From contig NC_083598.1 in assembly GCF_020882245.1 (NCBI RefSeq), positions 56,891,858 to 56,955,857 of the forward strand: a stretch of 64,000 nt of DNA, given 5' to 3'. Within the stretch, counting starts at the first letter, position 1. Every line of letters starts with the position of its first letter. Both the position numbers and the translations under genes were made by a program. This DNA is from Rhopalosiphum padi (Eukaryota; Arthropoda; Insecta; Hemiptera; Aphididae). Positions 11,121 to 22,800 of this stretch are shown here, one piece after another. The notes under the pieces were generated by a model. The model had not been told where the DNA came from. It saw nothing but the letters and a program-made list of their open reading frames with translations, and ran no database searches.

Positions 11121-12343
11121 TATTATATATATGTAATTCATAAATTTCCTTTATTATGGTTTCATGTAACAAATAGTACCTAGTCAATGCTTTGAGAAAT
11201 TCAATTTTCAGTACCATTTTACAAAATAATCAAAAATTACATTAAATTAAAGATAAAGAAGTAATTATTACAGTGTTGCTTTATACATTAGTGATTAAGT
11301 TTATTACTGTAATTAGTGTGTGAAATTTGAATTTGAAAGAGACAGTCAGGTTGACTAACCTTCATTAATAAGTATAATTTTGATTGATATTGCTAAGTAT
11401 TTTATTTTTTTTTTTGTGTAAAGTTTGACAAGCTAGATTTTTTCCGAAAACAATGCATTTATCATAATTATTATTATAATATAATTTATACCGTATTGTG
11501 TTCTTGTTATATACTTTTGAGTTAATAGGTACAACCCTTTCGTAAAATAATTTGAATAAATAATATCTTAAGATTAATCTACGTATGTCAAAAATGTCAT
11601 TATGTACAAAAAACTTTTATGTCACTACAAATCATGTTTTAAATAATAACAAAATATCGTAAATATACATAATTTCAAAATATTTTGAAAATATTTTGAA
11701 AAATTACTATTTGTAAGAAATACTCTACAAGAATTTAATTAAAGTTTTAAGTATCTAAGATTATTCGTTTTTGAACTATAACAAAATATAAAAATTATTT
11801 GAGAAAAAATATTTATTTTTAGGGTGGGTGTATAATAAACATTTAATAAGTTATAGGTATAATACTGAACTTCAAATAGTCATAAAAAATAATGTGACTT
11901 TCCAATAAAACATATTATTTTTGTTTTAGGTAAAAAAAAACTAATGAGAATTAGTACATTTAATTTGTATATAAAAAGACAATATTATATAAATATCTGA
12001 TGAAAAAATAATTTGAAAATTGTACAGATTTAGACAAAATTTTGATTTTAAACGTTTATAAAAATATAATATCGTGACTATACATTTTTTATTGCAGTAA
12101 TTTAGTAACTGATGAGGAACACTGTATTAAATTTTAATTTAAATTTGTTATCAAAAATTTTTATCGGCTTAAAAAAAAAATAAATTTAAAATCAATATAG
12201 TTTTATTGCTACGTCCAGGATCCAAGGTATAATTGACGAATTTATTTTATTCTTGAATATTTTTTAACTTTAACCTTCTAGAACTCTCATGCCATATTCA
12301 CAAATTAAAAACAGTTTGTGGACCAGACAAAAATAAAGATTTT

Positions 12344-13008
12344 GGCATAAATCTAGTTTAGCGGCCACTCGAATTTTTTGATTTTTTTTTCGGAAACCTA
12401 TGTATTTTAACGAGTCTTAAACGATGGTGTAAAAATAAATTTGCGGAAACCTCAGAGCCGGTTCCATATTCCGGCTCTGCAGACTCAACAGAAGTGTCGT
12501 CTCTAACTCCATCGACAGGGTCGTATACTACGGAACATAACCCGAAAAACTCTGCTAGAGGTCAACATTTTTTAACCGACTCGATTTTAAAAACATGTAC
12601 TTTGCCAAGTACCCTGTGTAGAAACGTTTTTTACGACAGTATTGGCTCATGGATGCTTTAGCATGACGCCAGTAAAAATTTCGTTTGGCCACTAAACTAG
12701 ATTAAACTAGTATATAATTTCAAAATTAATAATTTCCGCAAATTTATTTTTACACTATCGTTTTAAACTCGTTGAAATACAAAGGTTTCCCCAAAAAATT
12801 CATTATATAAAAGCGGTAAAAATGTAAAAAAATTGTGTCACGCGTATGGGTAAAAAACCGAAAATCGTGAACTTCGTAAGTCAATAACATCAAAACTAAT
12901 GGTTTCCGCAAATTTATTTTTACACCACCATTTAAGACTCGTTAAAATACATAAGTTTCCGAAAAAAATATCGAAAAATTCGAGTGGCCGCTAAACTAGA
13001 CTTGTTCC
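12344..13008. mobile_element. Terminal-inverted-repeat element, 665 bp, in copy B
   Basis: Ends GGCATAAATCTAGTTTAGCG (left) and, reverse-complemented, GGAACAAGTCTAGTTTAGCG (right) open a TIR of about 100 bp, including GCGGCCACTCGAATTTTT and GTAAAAATAAATTTGCGGAA. Copy C has the uninterrupted site (ACAAAAATAAAAATTTTATA at about 15179-15198). Comparison shows that AA(G/A)ATTTT was duplicated, an 8-9 bp target duplication. No transposase. The superfamily could be MULE or hAT. Confidence 0.8.
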
Positions 13009-16000
13009 AAAATTTTATATTCTTAAATTATTTACTATGAAAAAAAATATTATCTAGAACTTTAAAATAATAAAATATTAAAAAAAAGATTTCATCGTTT
13101 AAGAATTTAAAACGGGTCGTATAAAATAACCCACCGGTTGCCGGCTATCGGAAATCAAAAATAGGTCTAAGTAATCGGGGTGGCAGCTTGTACAAGTCAA
13201 TAAATATTTATTTAAAGTATAAAAATTAAATTTATTACTACCCTAAAATTATAGGAAAATTAACCTACGTAAATATCCTTCGACGCTTTTCGGCGAAATC
13301 AAGTTGTGTCATATTAAAGTTCAAAGTGCACAGCCACCTAAGAAACAGCTAGCTCTTATTTCTTCATTCGTCTTCTTTGCGCTTCTGAATGAAATCATTG
13401 AAATTTTTTATGAAAATGAGAGCACTTGTCATGTACTGAAGGGTGTTGTTTGACGACTGTTCAATAAAATTATTAGAATTGTTAATCGTCTTCTACAAAC
13501 GACAACGATTGTCGTTTGCCATGGATGTCGGATGATAAATATTATAATTTTTTTTTTTTATAGAACTCTTTGTGATTTTATAGGATTTATTATTATATTT
13601 TAGCTCTTTGACATACGTAAAATTGAAACATATAAACTAGACCAAATCTTTATAGATATTGCAAAGTATTAATATTTTATTCTAATGAAGATGATTACAA
13701 ATTATTTAATTTAATCTATGAAAATAGTGAACTAAATAAAAATAATTATACTTTTGAGTATTTAAAAAAAAGAATTATGATTAATATCGTTATGTTTCTA
13801 AGTTATTATTTCTGCATTATTTTGATTCTAATCACGCGCAGTGTTTTAACTTAATCTTACTTATTTATTACATTAGATGCAATTACCTCTGTCTGTAGAT
13901 ATTGTGTCTGAAGACACCTATCATAATAGAAAAAAAAAATCATACATTTCGTTTATTGTGGTTTCTTGTAACAAATAGTACATAGTCACTATAGCCAATG
14001 CTTTAGGTAATCAATTTACTTTTTAAACTTAAAATAAAATATATTCATTTTTATGAAAAATCCGCTACCCGGATGATGTAATCGATGTAGACGCATATTT
14101 TATTAATTTATATATAAATTAAATAATATTGAACTTCAAACAGTCATACCTAATATAAGTTTCCAGTGACCATTTTATTTTTGTTTTTGCATTAAAAAAA
14201 CTAATGAGAATTCCTATAAAACATTTTAAAATTGTAGATATAAAAAGAAAATATTTATATGAATACTAATGAAAAAAATAATATGAACATTTTTAAATTT
14301 TTAAAAATTTGTAATAATAAAAAAATAAAGAACATTGTTTAAATATATATAGTTTGAAAATATTTTTAAAATAATAACATAAATAAGAAATAATCTCATA
14401 AAAAATTAGTTAAGACTTTAAGTTATCGGTGTATAAGATTATTTGTTTTTAAACTATGTATAGTATTATAGTCTATAACACAATATAAAAATCGTTTAAC
14501 AAGAAATAGTTTTTTTTGGGGATGAAAAATTAATACTCAATAAGTCATAAAATATTGAACTTCAGTCGTAAAAAATAATGTGACTTTCCAGTAAACCTTT
14601 TATATTTGTTATATTTAAAAGAACTAATGAGAATTATTATATCAAATTTGTATCTAAAAAGACAATATTATATAAATATCTGATGAAAAAATACTTTGAA
14701 AATTGCATAGATTTAGACAAAATTTTGATTTTAAACGTTTATAAAAATATAATATCGTGACTATACATTTTTTATTGCAGTAATTTAGTGACTGATGAGG
14801 AACACCGTATTCAATTTTAAATCATATTTGCTATCAATAATTTTTATCGGCTTAAAAAAAAAAAATTTAATTATTTAAAATTGTTAAAATGTTTTTATAA
14901 TTATACAATGTATAGGAAATCATAATGTAGACAGTTGGTAAAATTTTCAACATTCTATGATTAGCATTTTTGAATTAAAACTTAGTAAATGAATTAATTT
15001 TGTTGAAATTTTACAAGTATATTATAGCGTAATGATTCCAGTTTTTCCGATATTATGACAAGATCTGAAATTTTTTATTTTATTTTACTCTTAACCACCC
15101 AAAGCACTAAATATATTAACTTTAACCTTTTAGGACTCGCATGCCATATTCACAAATTAAAAACAGTTTGCGGACCAGACAAAAATAAAAATTTTATATT
15201 CTTAGATAATTTACTACGAAAAAAAATATTATCTAGAACTTTAAAATAATAAAATATTAAAAAAAAGATTTCATCGTTTAAGAATTTAAAACGGGTCGTA
15301 TAAAATAACCCGCCGGTTGCCGGCTATCGGAAATAAAATATAGGTCTAAGTAATCGGGGTGGCAGCTTGTACAAGTCAATAAATATTTATTTAAAGTATA
15401 AAAACTAAATTTATTACTACCCTAAAATTATAGGAAATTTACCTACCTAAGTATCCTTCGACGCTTTTCGACGAAATCAAGCTGTGCCATATTAAAGTTC
15501 AAACGTGCACATCAGCCACCAAAGAAACAGCTAGCTCTTATTTCTTCATTCGTCTTCTTTGCGCTTCTGAATGAAATTATTGAAATTTTTTATGAAAATG
15601 AGAGCACTTGTCATGTACTGAAGGCTGTTGTTTGACGACTGTTCAATAAAATATTAGAATGGTTAATCGTCTCCTACAAATGACGACGATTGATGTTTGC
15701 CATGGATGACAAATATTATAATAATATGATAGATCATATGTTTTTTTTTATAGAACTCTTTGTGATATTATAGGATTCATTTTTATATTTCAGCTGTCTT
15801 GCATACGAAACTTTTGGTATCTAATTAATTTCATACGTAAAACCATAATAATTGTATATCCTGAATTTTTTTTTAAATTATAATTTTATTATTTCAATAG
15901 TTGTTTGGTAAAATTTCTCACCAACAAATAAGACCATCTTCGACCAGCATAATTTTACATTATACACAATGTATTAATGCATTATACATTGAAAATTGAA

Positions 16001-16365
16001 TTCAAATTGTACAAATTCGTTATAGTGACATACTTAACCTAGTCTATAGTAGCTATACAGCAGTTTACGGGTTGGCTGTACTAAATGATTAATAATTTTA
16101 AAAATATTTAAAAGTTGAATCATTCAAAAAATATTACATACTAAATAGTTAATAGATTATGATCTACGTATAATAAAGAAGGACTTACAAAATCAATAAA
16201 ATTAATTTCTAAGTACAAGTAGTTATTCACATTCGACTCGTTATATACACATGTGACTATATCATTCCAGTTTCGGTACCGTCCTGTTTAGGAATAATAC
16301 ATACCTACTCATACTATTTATATAGGTTCTATAATGTTAATATGTTCAGATAATTTGCGATCTTA

Positions 16366-16384
16366 ATATATATATATATATATA
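16366..16384. repeat. (TA)n microsatellite
   Basis: An uninterrupted TA run followed by a second shorter run TAATATATATAAT. A similar (AT)n run lies at about 59788-59806. Confidence 0.7.
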
Positions 16385-17975
16385 ATATATATAATAAATG
16401 CATCTATTTATGGTATTATGTTATTGTTATTTTAACCTATAAGTGTATAGTCAAAATATTTTGAAAATTATTATATGTATAAGAAATGCAAACATTAACA
16501 TTTTCGAAATTTTCAAATAACTACAGTTATTCGTTTTTAAATTACTAAAAAAAAAACAAAAATCGGTTGAGCAGAAATAGTTTTCACAGAAATGAATATC
16601 TAATAATGTCATCAAAATTCAAAATTCAGACAATTATAAAAAAATATTAATGCGTCTTTTCAGAAAACTTTTTATTTTTGTCAAGTACTCGGTCAGTTAA
16701 AAATGAAAAATGATATTTATACAATTAATATAAATATAAATTATTATATAAAATGGGTCTGGTAATATACTAATATGAGTAATATGACGATTATGTATTT
16801 TTGGTTTCACGTATTTTATGCATCGCGCGTTCGGGAATAAAATATGCATACGTATACGTCACCCGGCGTGTAGCAGATTTTCCGGTGCAATAAGTATGTA
16901 TTTATTTTAGGTCTAAAAAAGTAAATTAAAACTCCAAAATTATAGAAAATCAAACTCACGTAAACATCGATTTTTTTTTTGTGAAACTTAGTTGTGCCAT
17001 ATTTAATGTCCATACGTTCAGTAACCACATCGCCGACCCAGGAACACCTTTCCTCGTCCGTCTTTACCACGTTTCGAATTGAAGATATTGAGATATTTCA
17101 TAAAAATAAGCTGAACAAAACGGCATATGCGTGTAAAATATTATATATATTAAAGTACGGTTTAACGATTTGTACGTCAATTTTTTTCTCCGTTAAAATT
17201 ATTACAACCGTCAATCGTCTCCGACGAATAGCGAAGATTGATGATTACCATAGATGATAGATTAATATGATAGATCCATAGATATCCATAGATTATATAC
17301 TGTATTATTATGTTGTAATATTATTATTAGCCAGACATTTAAATTTATTCGGGAGTCTGCCGTTCGAGAGACTCAATTGTGTACTTATACAAATTTTATA
17401 TGCAAGGCAGAGGGCGGGGTAGATTGTATAGATGTTGTTCAGGACATTGAGACTAGACTCTTTCAAAGTTTCTGCCATTGGCATCGCATAAATTAGTAAT
17501 TAGTTACTAGTTAGACATTTTTCGCCCGTATTATTATTGAATGACACCCGTCTTCTCATTATTAATGTAAAAATATTATAATATTATCAATAATCAATAT
17601 TAATATCGAAAACCATCATAATTATTTTCCAAATAGACAAAAATATTAAATTATAGGTACTACAATTTTCTTCAAACTTTTTTATTGCTTTACTACCTTT
17701 TTTATGGTGAGTTCGCCATCTCAAAGACCCCTGACGAGCCGCCACTGCAGGTGTTAATACATTTATGGCATAAACAGCTTAAAACTAATCTACATAATAT
17801 TTTGAATACTTCTCTGTTAGTGGTAATAATAATACAAGATGTAATACATACAAGGTGTCTTTAAATAATATTTTTGTTATAACTTAAAACAAAATAGATA
17901 ATTATACCTATATAATTGTTATTTTTCGTTAAAATATACAGTTTTGTCAATATTCAAATTTGGTATATGTACTAA

Positions 17976-18197
17976 CAGTAGCGCCGAACACGGGTATGGA
18001 CTGGGGAAAATTCCCCAGAAATATTTATGGGTGGGTGGGTGATAATCAAAAATAGTTTGTTATTCAGTATCTTGTATGTATATAGTTAGAAATAAATATA
18101 GTACCATTCGAACGTAACTAACTAAACATTTTTTTAGTAGGTGGGTCTAACACCAGCATTTTTTTCCGCTAACATGAAATATAGATCGGCGCCACTG
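17976..18197. mobile_element. hAT-like miniature element, 222 bp
   Basis: Left end CAGTAGCGCCGAAC and right end, reverse-complemented, CAGTGGCGCCGATC (11 of 14 identical) are typical of the CAGTGGCG-class ends of hAT MITEs. The flanking 8-mers TGTACTAA and GACTTACG do not match, so the insertion is old or the edges have drifted. Confidence 0.6.
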
Positions 18198-18706
18198 GAC
18201 TTACGACTAACCTCTGAGACTGGGAGTGAGAATATAAATTAAGTTAAAACTTTTAAGCAATAATAATTATATAATAGTACCTATAGTTATATAGTTGTTC
18301 TAATAGTTATATAGGTACTATTCTGATTAATATAAAAAAAACATAAGATGGTGACCAGACATGAGTTATGGCTATTTTAACTGAGAAGTAACATTTTCAG
18401 TAACTTCAGTTACTACATTTTAATTTTTTATTAGATGTATAAACGAAACCTAACATTATGAAAGCTTTATTTATGAAATAATTTATGCGTGTATTATTAA
18501 AACATTAGGTTATAATAGAAATTATTTTTTAATTGTCTATTAAAAAAAAATTATATGGATTACGCTAGTTAATAACTGTTATACTAGTGTTACTACGATG
18601 TAATAACGTAAATCATTTAAATACATTGATAATTAAAAATTAATAATACTAATTACAAAATTAATTAATTTGTAAAATCCTTATGATTATTTTAATCCCC
18701 CGTCAA

Positions 18707-18815
18707 TTAGATCCTAATGCGTCATTTTAATCTCGCGTCAATTGGATCCTCTTGCGTCAGTTAGTCACCGGGATCTAGCTGTCGAGGGATCTATGTGACC
18801 GTTCACCCGCAGTAC
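18707..18815 (-). repeat. Right member of a long-distance inverted repeat (GATCC-rich)
   Basis: Contains internal sub-repeats around GATCC/GATCT and TGACGC, spaced by 15-30 bp. Its reverse complement resembles 7566-7660. If the pairing is real, the two members bracket the repeat block almost exactly. Confidence 0.5.
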
Positions 18816-19215
18816 CATCAGCTCATTTAATATTTATCATTATCATAATTTCGATTGTCGATATGATAACGGAGGTAATCAACTAAAAGTTAATATGAGA
18901 ACAACTTCTATTTTTTGTATATTCATATATTTATGTATATAATAGCGAATCTACATCAGTATTCAGTAATCAATAACCATTTTTTATTAATTGTTCGTAT
19001 GAATAGTAAGTAGTTACAACCTCAACCGTTAAAAAAGTTATTTATCTGATATCGTGCTGTGTTGCTGTACTTTGTGGCATCACTTTCAGACTTTCTTCGA
19101 CGGAAACACACGGACCACGGTACAGATTGTGATTTTTTTTTTTTTAAACCAAGAGAATCGTTTGTAAAATATTATAATCAATATAAAATTTTTTCCAACC
19201 AAATACGAAACAGCA

Positions 19216-19698
19216 ATGAGTGAAAAGCGTAGTGTCATGTTTGTGTGTTTGGGTAACATTTGTAGATCTCCAATGGCTGAAGCAGTGTTTAACGAGGTGG
19301 CTATGCAAAAAGGTGTAGCCGACAAGTGGTATGCCGAAAGTTCTGGTACCGGTGGATGGCATGTAGGGTGTTCGCCAGATCAACGAACAATGACCGTACT
19401 AAGAAATAATGGTATAAAGTACAAGCATTCGGCACAACAGTTTAACTTGGATGACTTGAACAAGTTTGATTTTGTTTTTGGAATGGATAAGAGTAACGTG
19501 GACTTTATTAATCGAAAGAAACCATCAGACAATACAAAAGCACAAATATTAATTTTAGGGTCATTTGATCCAGAAGCAGAAATCACTGGAAAAACCAATA
19601 TAGAAGACCCATATTTTGATTCTGATCTTCGAGGATTTGAAAAATGTTTTCAACAATGTATGAGGTCATGTCAAGCATTTCTAGACCAATATCAATAA
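19216..19698 (+). CDS. ACP1: Low-molecular-weight phosphotyrosine protein phosphatase (ACP1 type)
   Basis: The enzyme removes phosphate from tyrosine (and small acyl/aryl phosphates) through a cysteinyl-phosphate intermediate in the cytosol. The 160-residue single-exon frame starts MSEKRSVMFVCLGNICRSPM. The P-loop C-x5-R-S is at Cys11-Ile-Cys-Arg17-Ser18, and the general acid Asp131 lies in EDPYF. The mammalian Tyr-Tyr pair after it is Tyr-Phe here. Length agrees with the family (about 155-160). The single exon is unusual, as animal ACP1 genes are normally split. An AATAAA lies at 19742-19747, within the likely 3' UTR of the convergent VPS33A gene. Drosophila relatives are the Primo proteins; strict orthology is not settled here. 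The ATG has no in-frame rival upstream. Confidence 0.95.
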   Translation: MSEKRSVMFVCLGNICRSPMAEAVFNEVAMQKGVADKWYAESSGTGGWHVGCSPDQRTMTVLRNNGIKYKHSAQQFNLDDLNKFDFVFGMDKSNVDFINRKKPSDNTKAQILILGSFDPEAEITGKTNIEDPYFDSDLRGFEKCFQQCMRSCQAFLDQYQ

Positions 19699-19861
19699 AA
19701 AAAAATATTATAACTTTTATTAAATAATAACAATTATAAATAATAAACATTGAAACAGAATGATTTTTTTTAAGCTTATTGATAATTACTGAATATAATA
19801 ATATGCATGAATATATTAATACAATAATAAAATGTATACATATGAAATAAAATTGAATAGT

Positions 19862-22800
19862 TTACTTATTTAAATTTTTGTTTATTTCGGGGATTAATAA
19901 TGACTTGAGAAAACTATTGCCATTTGTAATATTGGTGGTGGCAATTACATATTCAATTGTAGCTATAAAAAAAATTAAAAATTAATTTGTATTCATACAA
20001 ATACAAAATAAGATTTGGCAACTTACAATCTTCAAGTGATGATAAGAATCTGAGAGCAGATATTTCTGCAAACGTACATCCTCCAATAAAGAATACGAGC
20101 ACGACTTTTGGAGAGTCTGCTAATAAACTGATATTAGTTGCTGTAAAAATAATAATTGAAATTTATTAATATATAGTAACTACTAAAATTATTACAATAG
20201 ATGTTATGTTGTTTATTTTTGTAGATAATAACATTAAATTATTTCTAGAAATTAATTCTATTAAGCACAGGCTGCTCTTCCAAAAACATTCTAAGTCTGT
20301 GACTATTTCCTTTATTCCTCGATTTTTAAATTGTTTCTCAAAGGCTAATAAGTTACTCTACTTTATATATTGTTGATGATGAAGGCTTACTATATGTTAT
20401 TGATAGGTTAATGATCATGTTACTATAGGTTAATGATCTCAGCATAATCTAGAATTCAAAGTTCACCTTCATAAGTTCAATACTCACATTGATAACAACT
20501 TGCAAAGCATGGAAAATTAGGATTTTTGAAGTATATAGGCACAAACTTTAAGTTTACCACAACTTCTTCTCTCAAAGTGCTATATTACTTGTTTGTTTGC
20601 TCTATTCTTGAATATAATCATATAATCTGATATCTTCTTACAGTTATGGTAGTCTTTAACTTGAACACATGAATCATAATTGATTTTTTGAATTTTAATG
20701 CAAATGTACTGCATATTTATTATACTTTACGTATGGCTATAATCTTGTTCTTGAACTTCTTACACTTAGTGTGTTAATGGATCGCAGGGGTGTGGCCAAC
20801 TTGTTTTTTTAAATAAATTAATTTCAGAACAAGTTGATGCAATAATTATAAGTTTAATAAATAAAATTAATTTTACATGCCAGACAATGTGATACTTGTA
20901 TTTTTTTTTGTTCCTTTTTATGCACCTATCACATTATTCACTTGCAGGATAATACAGTTATCTAATGAAAATTCATCTTTTTTATTGTTTATATATTGTG
21001 TTCTGTGCATCTCAGTCGTCTCATATTATTGAAATATACATTTTTGTATTTTATTTTATCTTATTAACATTTATTATTTTAAACCGTTATATTAAATTGT
21101 TATAAATTTATTATTGCATACTGCTGTAAGTTTCAGCTCATCTAAATAATAATAAATAAATAAAATACCTTGATCAACATCAGAATTAACATGTTCTACA
21201 ATAGGTCCAGGTAATAATGGCAGAACGTCAGACAATATTTTACTGTCTGATTTGGAAATATGTTGAATTAATCTAACACTCAGCGGAGCATAAATCCCAT
21301 AAACATAGTTAATATCATCTGGATCAACTTCACTCATTTCATAAACATCCAAGTTTAATAGACGACGGCAAACAGCATAACTTCTTGAATTTGCCTGTAA
21401 TAAATACTCGTTAAATAACATTCTATAATATAAATTTAAAGAAATACATTTACTTGTATTTTAATTAGACCAGCATTTTCTAAATGGGTCATTGTTATAA
21501 GATGTTTGAAACCATAAACTTGAATAATTTCTCTCTTATAATATTCCAAAGTTTTTTGCTTTAATCCTGAATTTACAGCAGATTGCATGCATATTAATCG
21601 CAATACCTACAACATGTATGAAATATTTAATAAAATATTTAACTATGTGTGTTAAAATGATCTTATAATTACTGTTATGAGATCAAATTTGTTTGAAATC
21701 AAATCTTCAATCTGAGGTAATACTTTGTCTGACTCAATACCCAAAATTAGTTCTTGTTGTACATTTATTAAATCACGAAAACTAGTTTTGTCAGTTAGTT
21801 CTTTAATTAGTCCAGCAACTGTGGTATCTAATTAACACATAAATTAAACAATCATTTTTAGTCAATATAAATATTCATAAATAAATAAATAACTACCAAG
21901 CAAAATTAATTACAGGATGATTACATGTAGAAAGTTGTTTTTTTAGTGCCAGCATATAAGGAAGTCTAGACACTAACTGTTTCATTTCTTGAACAGTTTT
22001 ACCACTTCGATTTTCATCATATTCTGAAGTAATGTGTTTGGCTCTTTTACTTAAATTCATTAATACTGCATTAAAGTGTTTATTTCTATTTAAATACAAT
22101 CAATATAAATATTAATGTTATTTATTCAACAAACTATAATCTAAACTTTTAATAGTATTTCTCTAACGATGGACAGTGGTATTTTTTATCATTTTTTTAA
22201 TAAAAAAAAAATTCAGTTTAAAAAAAATAGTAATCATTGTCTTTATGTGCATAATTTTTTTTGCATTTTGAAAATTCATTAAAGACAGTGAGTAGTAATT
22301 ACTATTACTGGTGATTAATAACAACTGTTTATCATTATTACTGCCTCTGAACAATGTAAGACTAACAATTTTTATAAAAATCAGTGAAAAAAAGTAATCT
22401 TTGTTATGAGAAAAGAAAATATCTGTAAAATTAAACTGATTTGTGAACTATTAATACTTCTTAATGTGGTCCATAGTATAAAAAAGGTAGAAAACACTGA
22501 TTTATAAAGACTTATTGTAAATCAATTAAAAATATACCTCGTTTCAGCAAATATCTCATCGTTTGAATTTAATACAAGTTTTTTACGTGTTAATGTATTA
22601 ACATTATCTTCTTCAGAAACAAATTTGTCAGCCGGTAATTCTACAGTACCTAAAACAAAATTTAATAATACAATTAAATCAAATAAAGCCATTATTTAAA
22701 ATAAACTTACAACAATCAATTCCAAAAAGCTCATCAATAAGTCCTTCAAATGTTAACTGAGTAGCCATTGGTGTCATTAAGTCAACAGAACGGTCAATTA

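Larger units (their letters stand above)
9990..17260. repeat. Multi-kilobase unit present in about four decayed copies (A-D)
   Basis: Copies by eye: A about 9990-12230, B about 12200-14870, C about 15030-15800, D about 16440-17260. Shared landmarks include AAGATCTGAAATTTTTT (A, C), GACAATATTATATAAATATC (11981 and 14660) and GCTACGTCCA with AGGATC (A, B). B and C also share AGCTAGCTCTTATTTCTTC and TGAGAGCACTTGTCATG. B and C are closest to each other, D the most diverged. Each copy has a ~115-nt exon-like segment on the minus strand at the corresponding place. Confidence 0.7.
7180..19215. other. Repeat-rich block without a recognisable intact gene
   Basis: Between Dtd1 and the ACP1 gene no complete gene is recognised. 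The block contains a 195-bp tandem repeat (8872-9384), coding-like minus-strand modules, and a unit duplicated several times over about 9.99-17.26 kb. It also holds three TIR elements (8370-8683, 12344-13008, 17976-18197), a further hAT-like right end (GAGCCGCCACTG near 17736-17747) and microsatellites. Homologous sequence in opposite orientation lies near both edges (about 7566-7660 and 18707-18815). The final ~200 bp contain the 5' flank of ACP1. Confidence 0.6.

Noticed and set aside
10983..11183. 66-codon hydrophobic frame in copy A
   Set aside because: Much of it translates the GATATATCT tandem repeat and AT-rich sequence; the homologous stretch in copy B is not open.
16816..17257. 84- and 87-codon frames on opposite strands in copy D as real genes
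   Set aside because: They overlap a diverged copy of the duplicated unit whose acceptor site is lost; sibling copies do not keep these frames.
19216..19698. ACP1 gene as a bacterial arsenate-reductase/Wzb-type phosphatase
   Set aside because: The CLGNICRSPMAEAVF start and the EDPYF acid loop are those of eukaryotic ACP1; the surroundings are ordinary host genes.
22163..22354. 63-codon frame in VPS33A intron 6
   Set aside because: Falls in the intron between exons 22649-22538 and 22085-21925, is low complexity and interrupts the VPS33A alignment.
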